Source: Enterococcus saigonensis
GTDB lineage: Bacteria; Bacillota; Bacilli; Lactobacillales; Enterococcaceae
Assembly (NCBI RefSeq): GCF_011397115.1
Contig: NZ_AP022822.1
Location: 789,001-853,000 of the forward strand
Direction: 5' to 3'
DNA: 64,000 nt
Shown here: positions 24,863-33,329 of the stretch, in pieces
Position numbering within the stretch: the stretch's first letter is position 1
Layout: each line of letters starts with the position of its first letter
Position numbers and translations under genes: made by a program
Notes under the pieces: model-generated
Told to the model about the DNA's origin: nothing
The model's database searches: none
What the model saw: the letters and a program-made list of their open reading frames with translations, nothing else

Positions 24863-24899
24863 AGACTTTGTTTATCTTTAATTAGAAGGGAGTAAATCA

Positions 24900-25289
24900 A
24901 TGAAATTTACTAAGGCAACGAATATGGGATTACACGTAGTAACCTATTTAGTTCAGAATAGCACCAATAAAGAATATCTGAGTATTAATGAACTCTCGGA
25001 TAAATTTGATGTTTCACCTTCTTATTTATCAAAAATTTTAACCCAATTATCCAAAGCCGGTTTAATCGCTTCTGTTTCTGGTGTAAAAGGTGGTTATCGT
25101 TTGAATAAGTCAATTGAAACGATTACCTTTTTTGATGTTATTCAAGCAATTGAAGGTATGCCAGAGTCTTTGATTTGTTTAGTAGAATCACCTACTGATT
25201 GCCCTATCCAGCAAACACTGCAAGAAGTACAAACCGCTATGTGGGAAGAACTAAAAAACAAAAAGTTATCTGACTTGAAGGGCTTATAA
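24900..25289 (+). CDS. Rrf2-family transcriptional regulator
   Basis: A 129-residue protein. The winged helix at residues 1-75 has YLSINELSDKFDVSPSYLSK and a SGVKGGYRLNK wing. Rrf2 proteins such as IscR and NsrR carry three cysteines for an iron-sulphur cluster. Here only two remain (LICLVESPTDCPIQ), so the sensor is either redox-thiol or cluster-free. The ribosome site is AGAAGGGAG. It is followed after 21 bases by an acetyltransferase gene that it probably represses. Confidence 0.85.
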   Translation: MKFTKATNMGLHVVTYLVQNSTNKEYLSINELSDKFDVSPSYLSKILTQLSKAGLIASVSGVKGGYRLNKSIETITFFDVIQAIEGMPESLICLVESPTDCPIQQTLQEVQTAMWEELKNKKLSDLKGL

Positions 25290-25310
25290 ATTTTATAAGG
25301 AGTAAATAAT

Positions 25311-25943
25311 ATGGATCAAGACATGGATTTTAAAGAATTTGAAAAAATATGGCGAAGTAAAAATTTTCATAATACAACGACTGTGAAAGATTACCAATTT
25401 CCAATCGATAAAGTAACTGTTGGTAATTATACATATGGTGAACTAACCATACGTTCTTGGGGAGCTGATAACGAAAAATTAAGCATTGGAAATTTTTGTT
25501 CAATTGCGGATGGTGTTACTTTTTTAATGGGAGGAGAACATGATTACTCGCGATTTTTAAGCTTTCCATATGATGCTTTTTTTGTCAGTTATGAAGCTGA
25601 TGTGAAAGCTAAAGGAGGAATCGATGTTGCAGATGATGTATGGATTGGAGCTAACGCGATTATTGTCTCCGGCGTAGCGATTGGTCAAGGAGCGGTTATT
25701 GCTGCAGGTAGCATAGTGACCAAAGACGTTCCCCCATATGCAATAGTTGGGGGGAATCCTGCCAAAGTCATTAAATACCGCTTTAACGAAGAAGCAATTC
25801 GCGTTCTTGAAACACTTGATTTTTCAAAATTGACTCCAGATTTTTTTAAAACTAATCGGGCGTATCTTTTGTCACTAGATGTAAATAAAGATAGTAAAGA
25901 ATTAGCAGAAATAATCAATAATTTTGTTGCTAAAGAAAAGTAG
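25311..25943 (+). CDS. Hexapeptide-repeat O-acetyltransferase (CatB/Vat-related)
   Basis: A 210-residue left-handed beta-helix acetyltransferase. Hexapeptide repeats run from LSIGNFCSIADGVTF to IGQGAVIAAGSIVTKDVPPY, followed by IVGGNPAKVIKYRF. The catalytic histidine is in GGEHDYS. This group transfers acetyl from acetyl-CoA to sugars or to antibiotics such as chloramphenicol or streptogramin A. I cannot assign the acceptor, and the sequence is not a clear Vat protein. It forms an operon with the Rrf2 regulator. Confidence 0.8.
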   Translation: MDQDMDFKEFEKIWRSKNFHNTTTVKDYQFPIDKVTVGNYTYGELTIRSWGADNEKLSIGNFCSIADGVTFLMGGEHDYSRFLSFPYDAFFVSYEADVKAKGGIDVADDVWIGANAIIVSGVAIGQGAVIAAGSIVTKDVPPYAIVGGNPAKVIKYRFNEEAIRVLETLDFSKLTPDFFKTNRAYLLSLDVNKDSKELAEIINNFVAKEK

Positions 25944-26119
25944 TTCTTTGTTTAAAAAGAGTAGGTGAATGAAAACTAGCAGTAATGCTTTTTACCCAAT
26001 TACTATTTTCTCATGCTGAAATAAAAAGATATGTGAATTTTGGATGGCGCTTGTAGAACGGGAATAGTTTTTTTGAACAAGTTGTTCGGTGAATGAGTAG
26101 AAATTGTCAACTTCGATAA

Positions 26120-26715
26120 AAGCAAGCGGTTCTTTCTGTACAGAAGGTACAAGTTGAAAAAAAGATAAAAAATATTCAATTTATCACTACTGAGATGTAT
26201 CAGCTGGATTATTCAGTTGAGCCTTTGGGTGTCATTATGGTAATGTATCTTCCAAATCCTGAAAGTACAATTAAGGTATTAAAAAAACGGCTGAAATCTA
26301 GTGGAAAGATGATTTTTAAGAGAGTGATTCTTCTGGTACCGACTTTTCAAATGAAGGAATGCCAAAGCCCATGCAAGTACAAAAACGGGTTTGAGATAGA
26401 GTTGCTAAAAAAAGCGGAAATATTCATATTGAGTTAGAAATGTCTTCCATATTCCTAAAGGCTGGTCTGAGTGTGGTTGCTTATAAAGCAGTGGCAGTTA
26501 TTCAGAGTGTTGAAACGAGTAGTGATGTAGCTTGGGCCATCAAAATGGTGGTCTCAAGAATAATCGGAGCAGGTGTAGCACAACAAAGAGAGCTAGATAG
26601 TGATAATCTCGAAAACAATTTAAAACTTGAAATGTGTAATTCAGACAATGACTTCATACGTGAGATGAATTTTGGAACTTGTGGGGTAAATAAATTAGAG
26701 CATGAACATTATTGA
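26120..26715 (+). pseudogene. Decayed SAM-dependent methyltransferase gene
   Basis: Fragments read VIMVMYLPNPESTIKVLKK and SSGKMIF, then continue in another frame as ESDSSGTDFSNEGMPKPMQV. After one in-frame TGA they continue as DRVAKKSGNIHIELEMSSIF, LKAGLSVVAYKAVAVIQSVE and a helical end. This is the C-terminal half of a class I methyltransferase with one frameshift (about 26310) and one stop (about 26392). Motif I is not visible, so the 5' part is lost. It is not functional. Confidence 0.65.
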
Positions 26716-26818
26716 GTTTGCTCTCTTTACTATGTAAGTTGCAGATTGAATCTAAACTTCATTGCAGAGAAAACTTGGAAGTTAGTTGGATTTCACCTTA
26801 AAAAGTTACTAGTAAGTG

Positions 26819-26940
26819 TTTTTTGATCCTACTTTTTGCCCTTTTTCATCACATTTTACCGGAGTTTTTAGACTGTATAATATTTTATGCTCTTTAACTA
26901 AACGCTTGTCAAATATTACCAGAAGAGAATCTAGGCTTGT
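26819..26940. repeat. Degenerate repeat, copy C
   Basis: AAGTGTTTTTTGATCCTACT, CCCTTTTTCATCACATTTTA and TCAAATATTACCAGAAGAG align in order with copy A at 24323-24455. Copies A/B and C bracket the Rrf2-acetyltransferase-pseudogene segment. The remaining bases from 26716 to 27203 show no gene. Confidence 0.5.
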
Positions 26941-27203
26941 ACTATTGGCTTAAAGAGGAATAATTCTAACTTTATTAGATGTTGATTTACTAATGCATTA
27001 GAGTTGTTTTGCCTTTTTTAAAAGGATAATGTTGTTCTTTTTTATTAAAGCAAATTTCTATAAATAGAACATAGAAAAATTTGGTTACAATAAGAAAACA
27101 AAAAAGGTTTTGGATAATCTATAAAATTTTTTCTAGAGTGTTACTCTTAAAAAAGATATAGAATGGTTTTAACGACGATGAAGATATAACGATATAAAAA
27201 TAT

Positions 27204-27238
27204 AAATGTCAATTTCGTTGATAATTGACATTTTTTTT
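27204..27238. terminator. Terminator
   Basis: AAATGTCAATT and AATTGACATTT with an 8-base loop, then T residues. It closes the decayed region before the ABC transporter operon. Confidence 0.75.
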
Positions 27239-27382
27239 GTTGATTTTATACAATTATTTTATAATAAACTATGGTTAGTCAAACGTTTTTTTGATGAATA
27301 GAAATCAAAGATTTAGCATTTCTAATTTTTTTCTGAAAATAAGAATTTTTTTACCATTACGTTTTGTTCATAATGCTGTTAG

Positions 27383-27412
27383 CATCTTGCTATCGATGAA
27401 AGGAGCAAGATG
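27383..27412 (+). promoter_or_regulatory. Hairpin enclosing the ribosome site of the ABC operon
   Basis: CATCTTGC (27383-27390) pairs with GCAAGATG (27405-27412). The AAAGGAG ribosome site sits in the loop and touches the stem, and the ATG follows one base after the stem. Such a fold could limit translation of the operon until it is melted. Confidence 0.45.
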
Positions 27413-27413
27413 T

Positions 27414-27554
27414 ATGTTATTTTTAGGAATTTTTGGCGCACTGTTTCAACTTTGTCTGATTCCGTTGTTTATTTATTGTGAAAAAAAAGAAAAGAAAATA
27501 AATAAGGAGAGAAAAAATGAAATTAATAGGAGTTTCAAAAAAAATCAACAATAA
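27414..27554 (+). CDS. Small membrane protein leading the ABC transporter operon
   Basis: A 46-residue frame starting MLFLGIFGALFQLCLIPLFI, followed by a charged Lys/Glu-rich tail. AAAGGAG lies 8 bases upstream. Its 3' end overlaps the ATPase gene by 38 bases in another frame. A single-helix peptide in this position may be a transporter subunit or a leader whose translation controls the next gene. No family is recognised. Confidence 0.5.
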   Translation: MLFLGIFGALFQLCLIPLFIYCEKKEKKINKERKNEINRSFKKNQQ

Positions 27555-28368
27555 ACTTATTTTAGAAAATATTAATCTTGAAGCAAACCCTGGTGAAATT
27601 GTGGGTTTAGTAGGACCTAATGGAGCAGGTAAAACAACAACTATGAAAATTATGAGTGGATTAATTGTTAATTTTGAAGGAGAAGTTCAACAGAAAAATA
27701 ACGTTGGAATGTTAATTGACGGACCGAAATTTTTTCCGAATAAAACGGCGAGAGAAAACTTGCAGTATTTTGCTTCAATGGTTGAAGATTCTTATGACTT
27801 CAACTTTATTGAGAAGATATTTGATATGACAGAATATAAGAAAAAGAAGGTCAAATCTTTTTCATTGGGGATGAAACAAAGACTGGGAATGGGATTGGCT
27901 TTAATAAATAAAAGTGAGTTACTAATTTTAGATGAGCCAATGAATGGCCTAGACCCAGATGGTGTCAAACAAACAATTAAAACTTTGAAAATGTTAGCGG
28001 AAAAAATGAAGATTACGATTGTTATTTCAAGCCATATTTTAGACGATTTAGAAAAACTATGTGATCGCGTTTATTTTATTAGAAATGGTGAAATTGTCCG
28101 GCATTTAGATTTAAAAAATGAAAGTAGTTTGTGTTTTCAGTTTATTTTTACAGAAAATCAACAGCTTGATGGTAAGGAGATATTGCAACAATATCGTTCA
28201 TTTAAAGAGCTTGGGCCTAATACTTTGATAATTGAAGAACGAGATAGAAAAATGGCAATAAGAGAATTAGTTCGGCAAGAGATTATTCCTGTGGAAATAA
28301 GAAAATATCATGAAAGTCTAACTGATGCGTATTTTGAATTAGCTGATGGACAAGGAGGAACTCGATGA
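27517..28368 (+). CDS. ABC transporter ATPase, bacitracin/lantibiotic-resistance type
   Basis: A 283-residue protein. Walker A is GPNGAGKTT, the signature is FSLGMKQRLGMG, and Walker B is LLILDEPMNGLD. The C-terminal domain of about 80 residues is like that of BcrA/LanF ATPases. It pairs with the permease that follows (4-base overlap). This group exports or expels cell-wall-active peptides. No two-component system lies next to it, so its inducer is unclear. Confidence 0.88.
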   Translation: MKLIGVSKKINNKLILENINLEANPGEIVGLVGPNGAGKTTTMKIMSGLIVNFEGEVQQKNNVGMLIDGPKFFPNKTARENLQYFASMVEDSYDFNFIEKIFDMTEYKKKKVKSFSLGMKQRLGMGLALINKSELLILDEPMNGLDPDGVKQTIKTLKMLAEKMKITIVISSHILDDLEKLCDRVYFIRNGEIVRHLDLKNESSLCFQFIFTENQQLDGKEILQQYRSFKELGPNTLIIEERDRKMAIRELVRQEIIPVEIRKYHESLTDAYFELADGQGGTR

Positions 28369-29066
28369 AACTACAAAATTTGATTAGAGAAGATACGAAA
28401 CGACGGGTAATTTCATTTGCCTTAAAGTATTTAATTGTCTTTTTACTGCTGAGTTTAGTTTTGCCCATTTTAAGTGTTTTAATCGGAGATCATCCTGATA
28501 TTGAGGAAGTAGTCTCTGCCACTACATTTATTTTTAGTTTATTACTTCCTATTACGGCTGTTCATTTTTTGGTGGAAGATCAGGGGACAAAAATCTATAA
28601 TTATTTTTTCAAATCTTCTCAAGGCAGAATATTCTACTTAGTTTCCTTGATTGCCACTACTTTAATTCTTGGGGTCATAGCAACACTTTTATTTGGTAGT
28701 GTATGTATTGGCTACGGTATGGTATTTCAAGTGAATGGAGAGATTAGTGAAATACTACCCGTTGCAATATCGTATTTACTTATACCGACGTTCTATTTAG
28801 CAGTAGCGCTCTTTTTATTTTTGTATTTTGGTTTAGAGGGCGTTACGTTGACGATGATAAATTTATTACTACTTTTCATTTTTCCGATTGTGACTAGTTT
28901 AGTAGCACCTCAGTTAGGTCTTGTAATTTTATTTCGAACACCATTTTATTTGTTGAGTTTTATTGCTGTTGATGGTATAACGTGGTCTGACTTTTCTATT
29001 TCTCTGGTGTTAACAGTTCTACTTTATATTCTATGCTTCTTCAAAATTAAAAGAAATGATTTTTAA
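28365..29066 (+). CDS. ABC-2 type permease partner
   Basis: A 233-residue protein with six predicted membrane segments (YLIVFLLLSLVLPILSVLIG, FIFSLLLPITAVHFLV and others). The size and topology fit BcrB/LanE-type permeases. The start overlaps the ATPase stop (ATGA), so the two proteins are made together. The substrate is unknown. Confidence 0.82.
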   Translation: MKLQNLIREDTKRRVISFALKYLIVFLLLSLVLPILSVLIGDHPDIEEVVSATTFIFSLLLPITAVHFLVEDQGTKIYNYFFKSSQGRIFYLVSLIATTLILGVIATLLFGSVCIGYGMVFQVNGEISEILPVAISYLLIPTFYLAVALFLFLYFGLEGVTLTMINLLLLFIFPIVTSLVAPQLGLVILFRTPFYLLSFIAVDGITWSDFSISLVLTVLLYILCFFKIKRNDF

Positions 29067-29070
29067 AGTA

Positions 29071-29120
29071 AAAAACAAGCTGAAGTACGTTTTATTTATA
29101 CGTCTGTTCAGCTTGTTTTT
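29071..29120. terminator. Bidirectional terminator between convergent genes
   Basis: AAAAACAAGCTGAA (29071-29084) and TTCAGCTTGTTTTT (29107-29120) serve the ABC operon on the plus strand and the Mga-like gene on the minus strand, whose last codons lie in the loop and right arm. Confidence 0.85.
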
Positions 29121-30570
29121 TGTGACTAATTTTATAAAGTAATTTTTCTAATGTGCGCCAGTTTCTTTCGGTTGGAAAGTTTTTCATAAGTAAAAGTGGT
29201 GTTTGGTCCGTATCAAAATAATAATTTGAGATTACTAAATCTGCACGAGAGACATCTAGTTCATAATCATAAAAGGATAACGGATAAGCATTGCCAAAGT
29301 AATTTTTAACTTTGTTCATCAGCCAAAGTCGATGTGTATGATGTAAATCGTCAGCTATTAGGATTTTTATAGGTTCTTGCTTTTTGAGCGGTAAGTCATA
29401 ATAATCTAAAATATAATAATAGCTTAGAAATAACTGCTCTTTGTTTTTTAATAGCTGTCGTACATTTTCTGGTGCAACAAGTTGTAAGTGCCGATAAAAA
29501 TCTAAAATAATGTGTGCCACTTCTTTTTGTTGTCGTTGCAATTTTTTTATAAACGAGTAATTGAAAAAAACATCTGTATTTCCGAAAAACAACTGGCTAC
29601 GCTCATGAAAGGCAATGAAATTAAAGAGTAACTCCGAATCCTTTGTATCCAGTTTGAATTGGAAGTCGTCTTGTATGACTCGTTGCAAGTTTGTTACTGC
29701 TGCATAAGATGTACTGTTATTTAGTTGATGTGCTTTTGCATGACTTTTCTCATATAGACGATTTCCATCAATTACTCCAAAGGAATAAAGAACTTGGTAT
29801 AAAAACAATTGCTCAGGAATTGGAAAAACAAGATCACATTGGGAGAGCCAAATATTTACTAATGAAAAATTTTCATCTGCCGCAGCAATCTTCTCAGTAT
29901 GAGTATCCAATTTAACTGGATAAATGGTAAAACGATCTAAAATGATTGCTAACCAGTAACTGAATATACGTTTTTGTAAAGAAAGCAAGGATATTTTGTA
30001 GACTTTTTCAAACTGTGAAACATACTTTAATATTTTTTTCTGCGAGCTCTTGAACGGCCAGCCACCGCGTCTAGTAGAATTCCAATAAAAGTAATAAAAG
30101 AAAGCACGTATATTTGCCTCGTTGGCATCAAGTTCTAATGCAAATGGATGAAACTTTATTTTACAACGTTTAAAATAAGGAACAAGCAATTTAGCGTAGC
30201 GAAAAACAGTAGAGACGCTAGTAAACTGTTTATCAGCAAAGTCTTCTAAATTTTTATATGGATTATGATAAATAAAATCAATTAAGTAATAGTTGTAAGA
30301 CTGATAGTAGTAGTGTAAATAAATATTATAAATTGGAAAATCTTCTTCCTTAAAAAGAAAAAAACGTTGATTATTTTCATTTTTTAATTCAATTTGGCCA
30401 TTATATTTCTTAAACAAATGTTCTAATTCTTCTGCGTAGAGAATAATTGATTTTGCTGATAGTTCAAGCAAATCTTGTATTTCTTTTATAGTGCGCCATT
30501 TCTTTTCTTCTAGTAAAAAATTAAACATCCGTATTTTTTTCTGCGAGGTTTTTGTTAAGAAAGTCTGCAT
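29092..30570 (-). CDS. Mga/AtxA-like virulence-type regulator
   Basis: A 492-residue protein. The N-terminal Mga helix-turn-helix is at about residues 10-60 (FLLEEKKWRTIKEIQDLLEL). A second one lies around FTSVSTVFRYAKLLV (about 115-130). PRD-like helical and C-terminal EIIB-like regions follow (IKILIADDLHHTH near 405). Mga-type proteins activate surface-protein genes, and PTS phosphorylation can tune them. It lies downstream of the WxL operon and in the same direction, separated by a terminator, so it is the likely regulator of that locus. Confidence 0.8.
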   Translation of the reverse strand: MQTFLTKTSQKKIRMFNFLLEEKKWRTIKEIQDLLELSAKSIILYAEELEHLFKKYNGQIELKNENNQRFFLFKEEDFPIYNIYLHYYYQSYNYYLIDFIYHNPYKNLEDFADKQFTSVSTVFRYAKLLVPYFKRCKIKFHPFALELDANEANIRAFFYYFYWNSTRRGGWPFKSSQKKILKYVSQFEKVYKISLLSLQKRIFSYWLAIILDRFTIYPVKLDTHTEKIAAADENFSLVNIWLSQCDLVFPIPEQLFLYQVLYSFGVIDGNRLYEKSHAKAHQLNNSTSYAAVTNLQRVIQDDFQFKLDTKDSELLFNFIAFHERSQLFFGNTDVFFNYSFIKKLQRQQKEVAHIILDFYRHLQLVAPENVRQLLKNKEQLFLSYYYILDYYDLPLKKQEPIKILIADDLHHTHRLWLMNKVKNYFGNAYPLSFYDYELDVSRADLVISNYYFDTDQTPLLLMKNFPTERNWRTLEKLLYKISHKKQAEQTYK

Positions 30571-30661
30571 GAAAGCACCTCCATCTTTAATAATATCAAT
30601 TTAAGGTTTCGTTACTTTTATTATACGCTAATCAAATATGAGATAAAAAAATTTGCTTAAA

Positions 30662-30696
30662 AAAACTTGTCATAGTTTTTACTATGACAAGTTTTT
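30662..30696. terminator. Terminator at the end of the WxL operon
   Basis: AAAACTTGTCATAGT and ACTATGACAAGTTTT around TTTT, 9 bases past the WxL operon stop on the reverse strand. Confidence 0.85.
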
Positions 30697-30704
30697 TCAT
30701 TCCT

Positions 30705-32816
30705 TTATAAAGGTGCATCTTCTAAAGACCAAATAATTTCTCCTTGATAACTTCCTGACGAATTAGATGGTGATAGTTTTAACTCTAATAGTTTTGTTAA
30801 GTTTATTATTTTATTGCCATTACCAGAAGCGACAAGTTGTTCTTCGTTATTCATTATCTTTTTATTTTGCGTTTTTTCATCGTTAAGATAAAGCGCGTGT
30901 TTTAGTAGTTGACCGTCTTTGGAAGTCATTTCTTTTTTGAGTTTAACTTTGATTCTCCATGTTCCCTTATCCAACTGGCTGTCATCTTTAATATGGAGCA
31001 AAGGATTATTAGACAGCTTTATAAATCTGTCTGTAGGAGGAACTTCTTGATTTCCAAAAGAAAGGTTATCAGGCACGATTAACGTTGGTTTTTCTTCTTT
31101 AATCAACGTTCTTTGCTCTATATTAGAAATATTTTCTAAATCATCTTCCAAATAAAAACTAACTTTCTTATTTAGCCAATTTTTGGGTACATCAAAATAA
31201 ACATTATCTTGAACGTCACTTTGAGCAGCAGTGTATTGCTTGATTACTATCTTTTTATTCTGAAGTTTTGCCATAAGTTTAATATTTTTACCTGCTTCAT
31301 GTTTGAACCAAATATGTAGTAAACTTTGGTTATTAAAGCGGGAAACTAATAAAGTATCCCCGAGATTTTTTAAACTTAAAATCATACTTCTTTGATAACG
31401 ATGAGTAATTGTTGGAGTATCCAAGGTATAGATACCAGAATCTTCCGTAACTGTGTTTTTGATTGGTATATAGTTTGGAATTTCTGGATAAAGTTTTGAA
31501 ACATCAAAAGTCTGTGTTAAAATGCCGGACTTAACTAGAGTATTTTGCAGAGAATGATTATTTTCATCAACAAAAGTGACATGGACTTTTCCTTGGTAAT
31601 TGATAGCCAAATGAGCTGATGTGGTAGTATCAAACGCGCGTTCACTATTTTGAATTTCTGTTCTTATTGCATAAAAAAGAGATAACTTATTATTTTCAAT
31701 AAAACGATCCGATACAGGATGTTTATAACGTTGCCACTTAAAATTCACATGATAAGATAAAGTAGTTTCACAAAGACGGGAATCAGTTGGATTATTGGCT
31801 GTTACTACAAGAGTATTACCCTGTAATTGTGAAGTAAAAAGACTCGTTACATCTTCACCATCAAAATTATCTATTCTAATATTTTCAAAATGATATTGTT
31901 GTGACTGCAATATATTGGTTAAATCAAAGTAAAGTGCTAACTTATTTGGTTTCTGATTATCTGGTACTTTTGGAATGATTTGTTGCGACGAAAGTGTTAG
32001 AACAGATTCTGGTTTATCTAAAATCAGAGAATTAGCATATGCCGCTCCAAATTCAGGTTTAGCAATAAATTGAGGGTGATAGGGAACATTGACTGGATTT
32101 CTTGTATTATTATGATAAATAAAACGAATACTTTTTGTTGGCTGTGTCACGATTTCTAGTTGCTGTTTTGTATCACCTGTAGCAGCACCGTCTACTTCAT
32201 TATGATAGGTTACCCAATAAATACCCTTGTCATCGCGCCAAGTTCTAGAAAAAATATTAGTTGGCTCATAGGCATGAAGTGTTTTGAAGGACACATTCGT
32301 TACACCAAAATAAAACTGCTTATTTAATTGGTTACAATTAACGGTGGTAGTGATAGCTAATGGAGTATTTGTTTCATCAAAAAATTCATAAGAGACCTCA
32401 ACATCGCCATCAATAGTTAAATTTAAAAAAGATTCTTTTGCTAGAGAAAGCGTGCCTCCAGCAAAATTGTCGAGATTTTTATGAAGTGAAACATGTACCG
32501 ATACACTATGACCGTTATACCAGCCCACATTATGAATCGTTGCACTACTTGAAGGCGTGTTAGCATCAACTATAAGTTGTTCACTGGTGGCAGAACCTGT
32601 AAAAGAATCAACGGTTGTCTTAGCACCGCGTTGCATTATAAAGATATTTTCTGCTGGTGTATAAGATCCTGGCAATTGTATAAAATAACCATAGTCATGC
32701 AAATTTGTATGATTTGTTAGCTTTGTAACCAATTTAGTTGCATACCCTGGGGTAGTGATACTCAAACTAATAAAGACGCCTAATAAAAATAGATACAGCT
32801 TCACTGAGTTTTTCAT
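30705..32816 (-). CDS. Large WxL-domain surface protein
   Basis: A 703-residue secreted protein. A signal peptide covers residues 1-26 (ending TTPGYA). A long beta-rich region of several repeats follows, including a segment with HVTFVDENNHSLQNT. The C-terminal WxL domain spans about residues 580-703, starting VPDNLSFGNQEVPPTDR and ending IIWSLEDAPL with the conserved Trp-x-Leu. The WxL domain binds the cell wall non-covalently. It is the last gene of the operon and 4 bases from the anchored protein gene upstream. It probably binds a host or environmental ligand, which is unknown. Confidence 0.88.
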   Translation of the reverse strand: MKNSVKLYLFLLGVFISLSITTPGYATKLVTKLTNHTNLHDYGYFIQLPGSYTPAENIFIMQRGAKTTVDSFTGSATSEQLIVDANTPSSSATIHNVGWYNGHSVSVHVSLHKNLDNFAGGTLSLAKESFLNLTIDGDVEVSYEFFDETNTPLAITTTVNCNQLNKQFYFGVTNVSFKTLHAYEPTNIFSRTWRDDKGIYWVTYHNEVDGAATGDTKQQLEIVTQPTKSIRFIYHNNTRNPVNVPYHPQFIAKPEFGAAYANSLILDKPESVLTLSSQQIIPKVPDNQKPNKLALYFDLTNILQSQQYHFENIRIDNFDGEDVTSLFTSQLQGNTLVVTANNPTDSRLCETTLSYHVNFKWQRYKHPVSDRFIENNKLSLFYAIRTEIQNSERAFDTTTSAHLAINYQGKVHVTFVDENNHSLQNTLVKSGILTQTFDVSKLYPEIPNYIPIKNTVTEDSGIYTLDTPTITHRYQRSMILSLKNLGDTLLVSRFNNQSLLHIWFKHEAGKNIKLMAKLQNKKIVIKQYTAAQSDVQDNVYFDVPKNWLNKKVSFYLEDDLENISNIEQRTLIKEEKPTLIVPDNLSFGNQEVPPTDRFIKLSNNPLLHIKDDSQLDKGTWRIKVKLKKEMTSKDGQLLKHALYLNDEKTQNKKIMNNEEQLVASGNGNKIINLTKLLELKLSPSNSSGSYQGEIIWSLEDAPL

Positions 32817-32820
32817 TATA

Positions 32821-33138
32821 TTAAACCTCTTTTCTTCTTAAAGAAACTACCAATAACAGTATTCCAACAAGAAACAGGCCCGATAAAGAAAACCATAAAT
32901 TGTCGTTTAAATTAAGCTGTGGTAGTGAATCTGTTGCTTTTTTTGATACGCTATTTGAATCGTGATTTTTAACAAGATAGACCTTTTTTAAAGAGACGGT
33001 CTGATTGGATTTCGAAGAAAAGTAAAATGTAATTGTGGCGTCTTTTTGAACTTGATTTGTTTTGGCTAAAGCATTTTCAGGTATTGAAAATAGCGTCAAA
33101 AGTATTATAAGACAACTTGTTATCATTATTTTTTTCAT
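32821..33138 (-). CDS. Small sortase-type anchored protein of the WxL locus, LPQLN motif
   Basis: A 105-residue protein with signal peptide, a middle region of about 40 residues, then LPQLNLNDN, a hydrophobic helix (FSLSGLFLVGILLLVVSL) and RRKE. This is the usual layout of the small LPXTG protein of WxL operons. Here, however, the motif is LPQLN instead of LPxTG, so it may be a non-substrate or use a different sortase. Start at 33138 follows AGGAGG at 6 bases; an upstream ATG at 33159 lies before that site. Confidence 0.75.
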   Translation of the reverse strand: MKKIMITSCLIILLTLFSIPENALAKTNQVQKDATITFYFSSKSNQTVSLKKVYLVKNHDSNSVSKKATDSLPQLNLNDNLWFSLSGLFLVGILLLVVSLRRKEV

Positions 33139-33148
33139 CATCATCCTC

Positions 33149-33319
33149 CTAATGTTCATCTTTACTTTTCAATAGGATAGAAATATACACTAATCGCGCC
33201 ATCACTATAAAAAAGCATACACCAAGGAAAAGAAAGTAGGAGTGAGACCGTCTTTCTTTTATTGCTTTTGTTGTCAGCAAATAAGCAAGGACAAAACTTA
33301 CTATTATTCTTTTTTTCAT
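33149..33319 (-). CDS. Small membrane protein in the WxL operon
   Basis: A 56-residue frame starting MKKRIIVSFVLAYLLTTKAI, with AGGAG 9 bases upstream. There are two hydrophobic segments separated by ERRSHS and a charged tail (KSKDEH). Its end contains the ribosome site of the next gene, so the two are coupled. No family is recognised. Confidence 0.6.
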   Translation of the reverse strand: MKKRIIVSFVLAYLLTTKAIKERRSHSYFLFLGVCFFIVMARLVYISILLKSKDEH

Positions 33320-33329
33320 TTTTATTCTC

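Larger units (their letters stand above)
24052..24899. other. 850-base interval with repeats and a terminator, no gene
   Basis: It starts with a stretch beginning GGGACTGTCCACAAAATTAA (24110), which resembles the end of an insertion sequence, perhaps a remnant. It then holds two degenerate copies of a roughly 130-base repeat (24323-24455 and 24553-24665), a strong terminator between them, and the promoter of the Rrf2 gene at the right end. No coding region could be supported. Confidence 0.5.
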
